NCBI GenBank assembly: GCA_036768485.1
Contig: JAVLUZ010000224.1
Coordinates: 248,001-312,000 of the forward strand
DNA from: Mermis nigrescens
Taxonomy: Eukaryota; Nematoda; Enoplea; Mermithida; Mermithidae
Length of the DNA stretch: 64,000 nt
Reading direction: 5' to 3'
Positions 36,001 through 46,370 of the stretch are shown here, one piece after another; positions within the stretch are counted from its first letter, which is position 1; each line of letters begins with the position of its first letter. The notes below the pieces were generated by a model. It was not told where the DNA came from. It saw only the letters and a program-made list of their open reading frames with translations, and made no database searches. The position numbers were made by a program, and so were the translations under genes.

Positions 36001-37306
36001 CATTTTTTTACCTTTACAAATTTCTGATCGCCTTAGAATTTTAGGACCTGTCGGAATACACGCGTCAGTCGATCTGAACGTTTAGCAAAAAACTCTACCG
36101 AGGCTAAATATTTGAAGTAATAAAATAGCGTAAAAACCACGTTGGAAACCGTAAAGTCCGACGTGTAGCATCGAGTAAATTTGTGGAAGAACTTTTCGTT
36201 CTGTATCTCCCTGCATTTTTTATTGCCAACATACCGCTAGCATCCCCCGGAATTTAGGCGCAGTATACGCACGCGTTTAAGCATAGACGTGCAGCGCGCC
36301 GATCTGGGGTCAGCCGCGCATACCTGGGTGTGGAAGGGGGAGGGGTCTGGAGGATATGCACCCACTCAGAAACCAAAATACTTCTCCCCCAGAATTCCAT
36401 TTTCTGAATTTTTTTTGTTTTTTTTCGCAATTTTTTGATGCCAATGGATAATGCGCTATGAGAAACATTGAAAAAATGATGTTTTTACGCTATACCACCA
36501 TTTTTAAGGCTGTTTTTTTACCTTTGGATAAATCTTGCACCTCACCAGAACTTTGGTGCCGCCCACTTATGGTCAGCCGGTCTAGGTAGGGCTCGAGTAA
36601 GCGAGTTCCTTAGGGCCGAAACGACGTCGAAAATCGGTATTTGTATATGCTGAAAGTAGCGTAAAAGCTATTCTAAACTACTGTTCCTTGTCAATTTTGA
36701 GCGCTTTTGAAGAAAAATTTTGATATTCATTCGGTGTTGGTCTCTGCTTCGCCTTTTTCTAAAGAATTTTTCTAATTTTCTATCACGGGAATTCCTTCTC
36801 TGAATTTGGAAGACCCCTTAAAGCCTTTCGGGTCGAATTTCGGTCAGTTTTACCCCCATTCATACCCCCGAGCTCGGCAATTGCCGGTATATGGGCCAAG
36901 TTTAAACCCCCTTTTTCATCTGCATGAATTTTCGTAACTGCTAGAAGTATCGGCGCAGATTCCCGCTACCCGGCACTCGCACTGCGATCGCGAGTTTGCC
37001 TGGCCCACCACCGAACTGTTGGCCAATCAAGGGCTGCTGGACAGCTACCGGGAGTTGCACCCTGACCCGGTTCGCATGCCCGGTTTCACTTGGTCGCCCA
37101 TTCTGGCCTACAATCCGATGTACAATGCGTCCGAACCGCAGGACCGCATCGATTTCATAATGTTCAAGGGGTCAAGGGTCAAACCCGTCGCATCGAGGGT
37201 TTACCAGGGCAACAAGCACCTCAGCAATTCGCCCAATCATGCCGGCAACGATTGGCCGTCTGACCACGCTTCAGTCGTAACGGACTTTGACATCTACGCG
37301 ATTTGA
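29800..37306 (+). CDS. Secreted endonuclease/exonuclease/phosphatase-fold protein, four exons
   Basis: Four phase-0 exons (29,800-30,036; 32,964-33,254; 34,079-34,234; 36,959-37,306) join to 343 codons without a stop. Residues 1-21 form a hydrophobic signal peptide, so the product is probably secreted or enters the endomembrane system. The EEP (DNase I-like) domain runs from about 44 to the end. Metal and catalytic residues are all where the fold needs them: N48 in MTFNLW, E79 in ALQE, H151 in WNVHL, D219 and N221 in GDFN, D293 in DRIDF, and H331 in the final SDH. This fold hydrolyses phosphodiesters, either nucleic acid, sphingomyelin or inositol phosphates; the substrate is not decided by the sequence. 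The HPDP..MPGFTWSP stretch is found in extracellular members of the family. Introns hold MITEs. Complete length, conserved catalytic set and a poly(A) signal downstream indicate a live gene. Confidence 0.9.
30037..32963 (+). other. EEP gene intron 1
   Basis: About 2.9 kb, AT-rich. It carries a family B MITE (31.9-32.1 kb) and sequence at 30.5-31.4 and 32.2-32.9 kb that is repeated in diverged form at 38.3-40.1, 43.2-43.5 and 48.1-48.6 kb. No coding segment is supported inside it. Confidence 0.7.
31873..32067 (-). mobile_element. hAT-like MITE, family B
   Basis: CAGGGGCAGATTTAGG...CCTGGATCCGACACTG, the reverse orientation of the copy at 20.4 kb, with flanks ACAGAAAT and ACAGAAAC (7 of 8). Lies in EEP intron 1. 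Confidence 0.9.
32964..33254 (+). CDS. EEP gene exon 2
   Basis: 97 codons between a TTTGCCAG acceptor and a GAG|GTATCA donor, phase 0 on both sides. Contains IISRFPV and INVWNVHLLP with the active-site His151. Clearly GC-richer than its introns. Confidence 0.92.
34079..34234 (+). CDS. EEP gene exon 3
   Basis: 52 codons between a TTTTAAG acceptor and TGG|GTAAAC donor. Contains LILAGDFNSPSHLDW with Asp219 and Asn221. Diverged copies of this exon occur at 46.9 and 56.0 kb. Confidence 0.92.
35350..35830. repeat. Dispersed repeat, relative of 10.1-10.56 kb
   Basis: Same order of landmarks as the copy at 10 kb, including CGTTTAGAAGTTGAATTACTGCT (read as two parts) and GTTATCATCACTGAC. Non-coding. 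Confidence 0.6.
36319..36571 (-). mobile_element. hAT-like MITE, family A
   Basis: CATACCTGGGTG...CCCACTTATG. GTCAGCCG occurs on both sides but with a two-base offset on the left, so the duplication is nearly intact. Lies in EEP intron 3, less than 0.4 kb before exon 4. Confidence 0.88.
36959..37306 (+). CDS. EEP gene exon 4
   Basis: 115 codons plus TGA, after a GGCGCAG acceptor. Encodes the HSHCD...WPTTELL segment, GFTWSP, DRIDFIMF and the terminal WPSDHASVV. Junction with exon 3 gives HLDW|IPATRHSHCD, as expected for the family. Confidence 0.92.
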   Translation: MPATRHSHCDREFAWPTTELLANQGLLDSYRELHPDPVRMPGFTWSPILAYNPMYNASEPQDRIDFIMFKGSRVKPVASRVYQGNKHLSNSPNHAGNDWPSDHASVVTDFDIYAI

Positions 37307-37568
37307 TCGATTTTTTAGCATTTTTTTACGAAATATGCATTTTTCGTTAGACGATGATATCGGTTGTTTAACGATTCTTCGTTTCGTCGTTTTCTTTAAA
37401 TTTGTTGACGCCTGGTTTTTTTTACTTTTGATTTTCCAAACGCCGTTTTGTTGATCAAAGGAGCCGAGGTATTGCGTCCAGAATCCGTGTTTTTCCTGTC
37501 TTTTTTCTTCTAATTATTTCTAATTTAGATTCGCATCTTAGACTCGATCGAACCCGGTTCTTTACTGA

Positions 37569-37574
37569 AATAAA
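37569..37574 (+). terminator. Poly(A) signal of EEP gene
   Basis: AATAAA lies 263 bp after the stop codon. It is the first canonical signal downstream. Confidence 0.6.
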
Positions 37575-38279
37575 TAGTTTTTGATTTAGCCCTGCTGGCT
37601 TAGGTAGGATTCGCCCGATAATTCTGCCCGATTTTGTTTTAGAACTTAAAAAATATAAAATGAAAAATTTATCTATTTTCTATTCTACTAATTAACGTTA
37701 AAAGTTTGTGCGCAATGTTCACGTAGGTTTACGTTTGCCTTGTTGAACTGTATTACTGTATTGAGATTTTAAATTACTTTTGTAGCCCGATTTATGCGAA
37801 TTAAATTTAGAAGAAAGCGCAAAGTTAAACCGGAAGAGACTACAGCCGGTTGTCCTATTTAGTCTGTTTTTGTAAATACACTATTTCATATTGTGGCGTA
37901 AAAATTGATTTTGTAACTTTTATGAGTAATGTATGTATTTTCTAAGGGGGCGGTGTGAAGAGCGAATTTAGTTTTAGCGCTTTAAATTCTACACTCTGGG
38001 ATGATTGACGGAAAACACGATTTTTTCCTTCCTTGTCCGCCAGCTTATCCGGTTCGTCTTTTATGTATCCAATTTCTCTAAAAGCCCACTTGCGTATTTC
38101 GGGAGCATTGAAAGCGATCAAACCTAAAAGTTATTGCCCTAAAATTATTAATCGAAGGAAAAATAAACTATTATCTTATTTATTAATGAAATTATCTTAT
38201 AAATCTTGTTCAAATTAGTTCTAAATTCATAAATTACCGAACGCATAAAACGATTGAATCGACTGCAAGATAAAGGTGA

Positions 38280-38565
38280 AGAAATCATTCGAAAATACAA
38301 AGACGATAAGTTGCATTTCAAAACGATTTCATACATCTCTTAGCATCCGATTCAGTCGAAAAAATCTTATTTAACGCTTTTCAATCGGTCCAAAGATTTT
38401 TCGAGGCTAAAGTCAGATTTGAATTTTTTTCACATGTACGAATTTTCGTGAAAAGCATAGTCACGCGCAAACTAGAATTAAGCGAAACTTTATGTTTTGT
38501 TAATAGTTTGATTGCGGCCCTGCAAATATTCTAGCGACTGACAAATTAAGCGCATTTTTTTATTC
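38280..38565. repeat. Diverged copy of EEP intron 1 sequence (31.08-31.38 kb)
   Basis: Shares AAAGACGATAAGTTGCATTT, CAAAACGATT and TTAGCATCCGATT, and the order of further short matches, with intron 1. Non-coding. Confidence 0.65.
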
Positions 38566-38923
38566 GTAATAATAGAAAATCATCAACACGATAACAATAG
38601 AAAAAAAGAAAAAACAGGAACGGAAGAAAACAAAGAAAGGAAAAAAGTTTTACATAACGAACGTATAAAATTAAGTAGCAATAATAGATAATTTGTGAAT
38701 AAATAGAACAAAAAATAATAAGAGGTTAAATAGCATACTGAGATATATATTCTAAATTGACCCCATCTTTTTGTTTAGCCTGGAAATTCAGTAGATATCA
38801 GAATCCATATTGAATATTAATAAAAGTAAGCGTATTATCAGGAACATGAGTCGCTATTCCGAAATATGAGTTTTTATACTAAATATTTGTCTCCTAATTT
38901 GCGCATCTGTCTACAGTCTTTTT

Positions 38924-39085
38924 CACAGGTGGACAGCAACAAAATTCTTGATTAGGCGAGGAGGGGGATGCACGAATTCCCAAAGGTCAAAAAATGGTCT
39001 TAAAAATAGTGGTATGGCGAAAAACGTCATCTTTCGACGTTTCTCATCAAGCACTAATCCAAAAATTGCGAAGAAAAAAACAAAA
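38924..39085 (+). mobile_element. hAT-like MITE, family A, truncated right
   Basis: CACAGGTGGACAGC start and core to AAAAATTGCG, then lost; the G-rich right end is absent. Confidence 0.75.
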
Positions 39086-39479
39086 TATTATTTTTTCTCT
39101 TTTTATTCTTTTTCAAGAAAGCTTTTTTAAATTGTGACTGAATGCATAAACTAATGCGAATAATGCAGAAAATGCGTCGCTTCATGTTCCTATCTTATTA
39201 CGAATGATATTGATTATAAATAAAACAAGCATTATTTTTTTGACGTTGTTACCTTGCAAAAGCTTTTCTTTTCTTGTAATCAACATTGATGGGCTACATC
39301 AAAAAATGACGAAATATCGTGAAGGACCAAATGCGTAAATTTAGCGAAGAGTGAATTATTAAACGAACGTAGAATGCATAATTTTATTCGTTTTTCTCCA
39401 GAATTATTATTTCAATTTAGCCTTTAAAAAAACACTTGTACTGCCGAGAGCAGAATCTCCGAAAACGAGTGATTTCGGC

Positions 39480-40095
39480 GTGTTTATTTGATTTAAATTT
39501 TTGTTTTGCTGGTCCATTGATGTGCTCTATTTCGATTCTTCACGAGTTTAAATTTAGGGATCAAAAAATTGAAACAAAAAGATCAAAATAAAAATAACAA
39601 TATCAAGAAAAGTAGAATAGTCGAGTGTCCCTAGTTGTTGTTAGTAATCAAAATTTATGAACTTGAGAAAAATCATAAAATTGCTATTTCTTTAGAGAAA
39701 AAATGAACCATTACTTAATTCATCGTATTAACCCTATTTTTTTATTATTTTTTTATTAAATTATTAATCACTGATTGAGATCGTTCCACGTTGCTATAAA
39801 AGCAGTTAAAAACGCAAAGATGATAAGTTTAATTTCAAAACTATATTTTTCAGGATCTGATTTTGTCCAAAATTCTTTTTCAACAGTGCACAATCAGTCC
39901 ACATATTTTAGGAGCAAAAGTCAATTTCGAATATTTCTACAGAAAGATATAATCTAATTTTTAAGAATAGCAATTTCACAAGCAAGTCGGAATGTTGCGA
40001 AAATTTTCGTGTTGTATATTCCTGACTAGGGCCCGCTTTTTGCCAAAATTTTTCATGTTCAACGAGCTACACGAATATTTTTATCTGAGGTATTG
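39480..40095. repeat. Diverged copy of EEP intron 1 (30.45-31.38 kb)
   Basis: Two colinear blocks match intron 1: TCTATTTCGATTCTTCACG near 39.52 kb against CTACATTTCGATTCTTCATG near 30.47 kb, and AAACGCAAAGATGATAAGTTT near 39.81 kb against the 31.1-kb block. The matching 3' border in both ends TATTTTTATCTG. This marks the start of a second, decayed copy of the EEP locus. Confidence 0.6.
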
Positions 40096-40274
40096 GCCAT
40101 CTTCAGACAATAAAGGGAATGAAGTTCGAACCATTTGAGGTCGAGATCGCAGAGTGAGAAAAGGAGATGTTTTTGGAAAAAACGACAATGAAAAGTATCT
40201 GTAGAAGTGCTTGAAATTAACTTGACTGTGGATTAACATTGTTTCACTTTCACTCCTAAGAATTTTTGGTGATG

Positions 40275-40369
40275 TATCAACAGCCCCACCAGTCCCAAGA
40301 GCACACACAAATCCCAGCAATTCCACCGTTCCAGCAGTCCTACCATTCCAACAGTCGCACTGTCCCAAC
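40275..40369 (-). repeat. Minisatellite fragment, inverted relative to 41 kb array
   Basis: C-rich imperfect units such as CAACAGCCCCACCAGTCCCA on the plus strand are the reverse complement of the GGGACTGGTGGGGCTGTTG type repeats beyond 40.98 kb. Thus the nested MITEs sit between inverted minisatellite arms. Confidence 0.7.
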
Positions 40370-40483
40370 CACACATAAGCATGGGGGAGGGGATGTTTGG
40401 AGTTTAACCCCCAACTCAAAATTCTGGAAATCCCCTAACTTATTGTAGACCCCAAGAATTCTATTTTAAGCACATTTCTTGGT

Positions 40484-40975
40484 CAGCGTGGGGGTTTAGG
40501 GGAATGCATTACCCCGAGAAACCAAACTACCCCCTCCAGAATTCAATTTTTGAAATTTTTTTCGCAATTTTTTGATGCCAATGGATAGTGCTTAATGAGA
40601 ACGTCAAAAATGGTGTTTTCTTCGCCATACCACCATACGTGGGCAGCAAGAAAATTCTGGGGGGGGTGCAAGATTTTTTTGAAGGTCAAAAAATGGCCTT
40701 AAAAATGGTGGTATGGCGATAAAAACACCATTTTTCGACGTTTCTCATCAAGCACTATCCATTGGCATCAAAAAATTGCGAAAAAAACGAAAAAAATTTT
40801 CAAAAATTGAATTCTGGGGGGTATTTTGATTTCTGGGGGGGGGGGTATTTTGGTTTCTGGGGGTGCATACCCCCCAAACCCCCACGCCCAGGTGTGCATA
40901 CCACCATTTTAAAGGCCATTTTTTGACCTTTGAAGAATATTGCACCCCCCAGAATTTTCTTGCCGCCCACGTGTG
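40484..40975 (-). mobile_element. hAT-like MITE, family A, host copy of a nested insertion
   Basis: The outer copy, in reverse orientation, starts with a shortened terminus CAGCGTGGGG and ends CCCACGTGTG. It is split by the copy at 40,634-40,896. A further piece of similar sequence lies just left (40,370-40,470). Confidence 0.85.
40634..40896 (+). mobile_element. hAT-like MITE, family A, nested inner copy, perfect TSD
   Basis: CATACGTGGGCAGC...CCCAGGTGTG, inserted into another member of its own family, with identical CATACCAC octamers (40,626-40,633 and 40,897-40,904). Opposite orientation to its host. Near-consensus. Confidence 0.95.
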
Positions 40976-41475
40976 CTGGTGGGGCTGTTGGAACGGTAGG
41001 GCTGTTCGGATGGTGGGGCTGTTGGGACGGTGGGACTGTTGGGATTTGTGGGACTGTTAGGATTGGTGGGGCTGTTGGGATTGGTGGGCTGTTGGGATTG
41101 GTGGGGCTGTTGGGATTGGTGGGGCTCTTGGGTTTGGTGGAGCTGTTGGGATTGGTGGGGCTGTTGGGATTGGAGGGGATGTTGGGAATGGTGGGGCTGT
41201 TGGGATTGGTAGGGCTGTTAAAATTTATTGGTGGGGCTGTTGGGACGGTGGGACTGTTGGGACAGGTGGGGTTCTTGGGACTGGCGGGGCTATTGAGATT
41301 ATTGGTGGGGCTGTTTGGACGGTGGGGCTGTTGGGGCGGTGGGGCTGTTGTGATACTGGGGCTGTTGGGATGGTGGGGCTGTTGGGATTGGTGGGGCTGT
41401 TGAAATTGTGGGGTTGTTGGGATTATTGGTGGTGCTGTTGGGACGATAGGGCTGTTGGGACTGGTGGAGCTGTTG
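40976..41475 (+). repeat. 18-bp GTTGGGATTGGTGGGGCT minisatellite
   Basis: About 27 imperfect tandem units over 500 bp. Because the unit is a multiple of three, all frames stay open: the minus strand reads Pro-Asn-Ser-Pro-Thr repeats (a 243-codon frame reaching into the MITE) and the plus strand reads Gly/Leu/Trp repeats. These are not convincing genes. Confidence 0.95.
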
Positions 41476-41479
41476 AGAC

Positions 41480-43160
41480 ACGATCGAATTTTTGAGGACA
41501 TTTTGGCTCGAAAAACTCTCTCGCTCACCATATTCGGATAAACAGCTCATTAGCATGAATAGGTCAACTCATTTTTAGCTAAATCAAAATTTTAAGTAGA
41601 CATTATTGTTAAAATTGAATTAAACGAATTCTTAAGTTTATTCTTTATGATCGAGTATCATCATTTTAACGATAATTATAGGATAAGCTTATTTTCAGGT
41701 GCGCTTGCCCATGTTACGGCTTTTTAGAGGTAAATACGTAAAATCTTATCAATCTAAACACCTGACTGAAAAGCATTCATATTATCTTTCAGTAGGCGTA
41801 TCATCTATTTAGTTGGTCTTCAATTAATCTCTATTGCATTTATTGTCCAACTATACAGAAAGATAGGATCACGTAGCACTACTAACACGGGTAAAAATTA
41901 CCATTGTAATAATTTTTATGTGAAACGTTCTTCATAGTGTTAGCTATGAATAAATATAGTACGCACAAGAGCAAACAATGTTTTTACATCGGAACAGTAA
42001 AAAAAATTTGATGTGGAGCCGAAAAATATGGAAATTTGGCAAAAATATGCTAAATATACTATATAACTAGTGGGGGTAAATTTTACCCCCTCACAGAATG
42101 AATAAAAAACCTATTTTATTTTGTTTGTTTCGTGTTTTGCAGCTATTGGAAGTATTCCAGCTACTGTATGTAGTTCTAGCTGTCATTTCCGTAAAAAAAC
42201 CAAAAAAACTCCAATAAAACCCAAAAAACCAAAAACCCAGAAAAACTTACATAAAACCCAAAATTCAAAATATTCAAATGTCGGTTTTTTCCATCCCTGA
42301 CTACCACCCACATAAATCTAAGCCTTAGCCTAGTGTTAAATAAAGAAGTTCGACCAGGAAAGGAGATTTCTAGAAAAAATTCAGAAAAAATAATTTTTTG
42401 AACTCACGTGAGCGCGCGCGCCATCACATACCTGTTGTGAACAATGGCTAATCGAAAATCAACTATAATAGCTCTTTTTATACATAAATGGACCGCGAAT
42501 CTCATGAAATAAAGTAAGTATAGTAGGTATATGTAAGAATTTTCATCAAAAAATGCAGAAAACAACAACAACCAACATCAAAAATTCGGCATCGGACTTC
42601 AAAATGATTTTTCACTAGCTACAGTAAACGGTGAATGCTTAAAAAGCTTATATTCGCACAAGTATTAACTTGCGCATCTAGCAAAATAAATTTAACGATT
42701 TCTGACCAATAGAAATGAAAATATGTTGATTTCTTTAAGCTATACATTTTCCTATATTTCCGCATTAGTAGTGCTAGGTTTAAAAATAATTCAAAATTGA
42801 TCAACCGCAATTGCCAGTTTTTTTTCTGTTTTCTTCATACTTTGACAAGTTTGTTTTTCATTCGGGACTACACGCATAAAATTGTCCGAAGATCGCAGAG
42901 AATGCGTCGCTTTATTTTTTATATTTTATTTACTATGCAAATTGAGAACAAATAGCACGAGTAGTGTTTTAGCCTGGAGCTTTATTGATAAAAGGTAAAT
43001 ATTCGGGCCAAAAGAATGAAAATGTAAGAATGTATGGGAAAATAGGGTGAAACCAAGAATAAAGTGATAAAGCGAAGAATTTGTATAATAAATAGTTACA
43101 CATCGAGTCTAAAATTTAGATTGCCCCATTTTGCGCTTTTTAAAAATGTATATACTCGTA
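41480..43160. other. No gene seen
   Basis: AT-rich. Contains a short palindrome GGGGGTAAATTTTACCCCC near 42,072 and a run of AAAAACC-type units near 42.2 kb. No supported exon. Confidence 0.45.
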
Positions 43161-43162
43161 GC

Positions 43163-43225
43163 CACACCTGGGCGTGGGGGTTCAAGGGTATGCGACCCCA
43201 AAAAACTAAAATACCCCCTATAATT
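43163..43225 (-). mobile_element. hAT-like MITE, family A, terminal fragment
   Basis: CACACCTGGGCGTGGGGG and about 45 bp more, then lost. Confidence 0.7.
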
Positions 43226-43229
43226 CAAA

Positions 43230-43500
43230 TTAAAATAAATAAAGATTGAATTTATAATCTACGTAAAAACTGTCTTATATATAGTTTATTTGACTTTGTT
43301 TTAAATTATTATTTTTGAAGTGTTGTTTGCTGTTTTGAAGCTTCCGCTATTTTTTAATGCTTTTGCGAAATAAATCTGAAAATTTATGGTCGTATTTTCA
43401 ATTCCCGAATTTCAGATAAGCTGACCTTGCTGGATATCCAAACCGACTGCTCAGAAAATTACAATTATTCCTAAAATTTTATGTATCAATAATAAATTGT
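43230..43500. repeat. Diverged copy of the 3' end of EEP intron 1
   Basis: Matches 32.70-32.96 kb: ACGTAAAAACTGT, AGTTTAT, GCTGTTTTG, TTTTGCGAAA, CCGAATTTC..., and TTATGTATCAATAATAAATTGTTA in parallel order. Exon 2 is not recognisable after it. Confidence 0.55.
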
Positions 43501-43767
43501 TATAAGAAAATGAAGGCTTTAATAGGTACCACATCAGGCTTTTAATAGGAGGAATTGTGACATCCTTATTCAAATTTGGGGCCTACAAACCCCAATAGCA
43601 AATATTTTAACCTCTTTCTTCCGACCTTCGGCAAAAACTTGCGTTCTTAGATCACTTTTAAGTGCATATTTTTCCAGTTTAGGTAAAAATTTAAGATCAG
43701 TTGCTCTAAAACCTCTAGAAAAAGTCAAATACCAAACGCGTTCTTGAGACAGCGGGTTACTCCTGAC

Positions 43768-43989
43768 CACTCGTAGGCATGGGGAAGGGGGTTTGGATTA
43801 TGCACTTCACCCAGCTGGCCAAATATCCCAATGTGAAACCATAATACCGCCTTAAAATTCAATCTTTTAAATTTTTTGTTCTTTCGCAATTTTCTGATGC
43901 CTAAAGGTGTGCTCTATTACCATTATTAGGACCATTTTCTGACCTTTGGAAAATCCTGCGCCCCCAGAAGTTCGGTGCTGCCACATTTG
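43768..43989 (-). mobile_element. hAT-like MITE, family A, perfect TSD
   Basis: CACTCGTAGGCATGGGG...CCACATTTG with identical CTCCTGAC octamers (43,760-43,767 and 43,990-43,997). The interior is shortened. Confidence 0.9.
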
Positions 43990-45595
43990 CTCCTGACCAC
44001 CTGATAAAGGCAGTTTAACTCAAAAGTATTGATTTTCTAGTACAAATCAAAGAAAGTCAGCTGTTTTATCTCGGTGCCTCTTGCTAATGCTCATTTTTAA
44101 ACTATAACTTTATTTAATTTAGTCGATTTTTTCAAGTTTTTTTTATATTTCTTACGTTGAACTGTTTTACGAAAAACGAACATTGACGGAATAACAGAAA
44201 AAAATCGTTTCACGACTTGTAAATATCATTCATTAGCCTCAAACGGTACTACTGCATTCATTACTGGCCCAGGTTCCATTCCTGGCTAGCCAAATGTTTT
44301 TCGCCAGTCATGCTGCCCCAAGTCATCAGCCACGTCGAAGGGCTGAGAGCTGAAGTATTTTTCTAAATTACTTTGTGAATTTTAAATTTTCTGTCGCTGT
44401 TCAAGCGAAAAATGGCAAAACGTGTTCAAATGGCGCGAAGCGAAGGAAAAGGACGTTTCAGGCCGCAGCATAGCTAATGTATCAAATCAGTACAGTTCTA
44501 AGGCTAATTTAACTTGTTAATTTAAAATTTAAAAGGTCAAAAATTGTAGAGGAAGTCAACAGTACTTCTTTGGGATCCCGCAGGACTCAGTAGGAGTCAT
44601 ATTGGGCCGAAAACGCCCAAAGTCTTCGCCAGAAATTGATTAAGTTGTCAGCAAAGTATGTACGCAAATATTGTTGATCGATTATACTGTATAATCTTAT
44701 TAAGATATTGGGGAAAGAAGAAACTTTCTATGAATACAAAATAATGTATAATTAGGGCAAATAAACGTTGGTCGCCATATCAATAATTTTGTTTACTTTA
44801 TTATTTTAAAATTCTAGTTGCATCACTTCACCACATTTTTTTTGTTTTTTTTTATTAACCTTATTTTTATTCGTTTTTAACAATCTACTTCGTTATTTGC
44901 TCGCTGCTTTTTTATATTTTTGTATCAATTGCAACAAAACTTAAAAGCACGCAAAATTTATCACTGAATGATCAGAAAGCTAGTTAAAATGAGACGAAAC
45001 TAGAAGGTTGAGAAAAGAAGAAAATTAAAAGGTAGGATTGTGGAATAAATGTTCAAATTTGACTTTTTATTAGTTTTTGAGTAATTTTTTCAAAGAGAAT
45101 GCAAAAAACAGCGAATTGGTGAAAAAGCATATTTTAACGACCGAATTTAATCAAAAATTATATACCAGGGCCCGGTTTCAATATAGAATACTGATGATGA
45201 GCGCGAGCTCGAGCTTAAGTCGCCGATCCTCAGCATCAGCTGAGCGCGACGTCAGGATTAATTTTTTTCGGTTTCAATAAAAAGTTCGACGTCGCGCTGA
45301 CATGTACTGAACGAGATGAATCTGCGCACTTTTCGCATAAACTAAATCGGATACACACTTTAAGTTGAATTGCGATGCTATGTAAAAGGCTTGAAATACA
45401 ATTCACATATGTACGTGAGAAGAGGTCGATATAAGTCAGAGAATATTCTATTTTCGTGCCTAATTTTAATAATACGCGCAAGTATCGACTTGAGAGCATC
45501 ACTAAAAATTATATTAGTCGATGTTGAAAGCGTGTAATTCGATCGATAGACTGAAAGTACCTATTTTTTGTCATTAATTTTTGTAACAAAAAATC

Positions 45596-45823
45596 ATGGG
45601 AGATAGCAAAAAAGGAGTACGTCATCAGCCGAATTGGACGCCAAAAGAAGGAGTTCGACTGCGGGATCTGTGCATTGAAAATCGTCATATTCTTGATTTT
45701 GCTCACAGGAATCCTGAAACGACCAAAAAGAGAAATTCGATATGGGTTTTTATTCAAGAAAACGTCAGTGCTCAAATTCCCGGAGTTTCCCGTTCTTTAG
45801 AACACTTTTGCTGCGTAGGATAA
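45596..45823 (+). CDS. Myb/SANT-like DNA-binding protein of Harbinger element
   Basis: 75 codons. The start has RHQPNW-like order (GVRHQPNWTPKEGVRLRDLC), then aromatic and charged residues spaced as in the Myb/SANT-like domain, and IWVFIQENVSAQIPGVSRS. Such proteins carry the Harbinger transposase to the DNA ends. Truncated: the frame stops right after this domain, and the tail overlaps the opposing transposase frame. Confidence 0.6.
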   Translation: MGDSKKGVRHQPNWTPKEGVRLRDLCIENRHILDFAHRNPETTKKRNSIWVFIQENVSAQIPGVSRSLEHFCCVG

Positions 45824-46098
45824 ATAGTTCTATTTCGCGCTGTTTGATTTAAATCGTCGTGTGATAAATCCATAAGGTAAGAAATTGATTCTCTATTGAA
45901 CCGATATCGTTGGTAGAGTTCTTTATTATTCAATGAATCTAAAAAATTGTTTCTATCGCGAAAACTGTGTTCGTTATTCACTTGTCGATTAATGATTCTT
46001 TCACGTAAAAGTAACATTCTTGGGAAAAACCTGTAAAGACAAATGTTTTTATCGATAATTCTTTGCACAAAAATAATGAATTGGAATTGCGCATACAT
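45772..46098 (-). pseudogene. Harbinger transposase N-terminal fragment
   Basis: 108 codons on the minus strand. The stretch NKELYQRYRFNRESISYLMD followed by ARNRTI is typical of the region before the DDE domain in Harbinger transposases. The catalytic DDE domain is missing; the 5' flank is a MITE insertion at 46.1-46.4 kb. Confidence 0.75.
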
Positions 46099-46104
46099 TA
46101 GAAC

Positions 46105-46370
46105 AACACATGGGCGTTAGAGGGGTATGGGGTGTGTGCCACCCTCAGAAAGCAAAATATTCAACTAGAAAACCGAAATACCCCCGAAATTTGATTTTTT
46201 GGCAATTTTTTCGTTTTTTTTCGCAATTTTTTGATGGCAGTGGATAGAGTTCGACGAAAAACATCGAAAACTGATGTTTTTCGACATACCATCGTTTTAA
46301 AGACTATTTTTTAACTTTTAAAAACTTTTTCATCCACCCTAAACCCTTCAGAATTTCGATACTTCCGATA
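46105..46370 (-). mobile_element. hAT-like MITE, family A, nested in Harbinger
   Basis: CACATGGGCG start, family core with GACATACCATCG and a diverged right end. Flanks TAGAACAA and TAGAACCC partly match. It post-dates the Harbinger element. Confidence 0.78.

Larger units (their letters stand above)
34235..36958 (+). other. EEP gene intron 3
   Basis: About 2.7 kb. It contains a perfect inverted repeat near 35,200-35,240 (CTAAGTTTAGACTTAGG and complement), two short copies of a family B-like border near 35.25 kb, the dispersed repeat at 35.35-35.83 kb, and a family A MITE at 36.3 kb. No exon supported. Confidence 0.65.

Noticed and set aside
40800..41531. A 243-codon Pro-Asn-Ser-Pro-Thr-rich minus-strand frame, and Gly-rich frames on the other strand
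   Set aside because: All frames are open because the minisatellite unit is 18 bp; the C-terminus is MITE sequence and no signal peptide or promoter context is seen.
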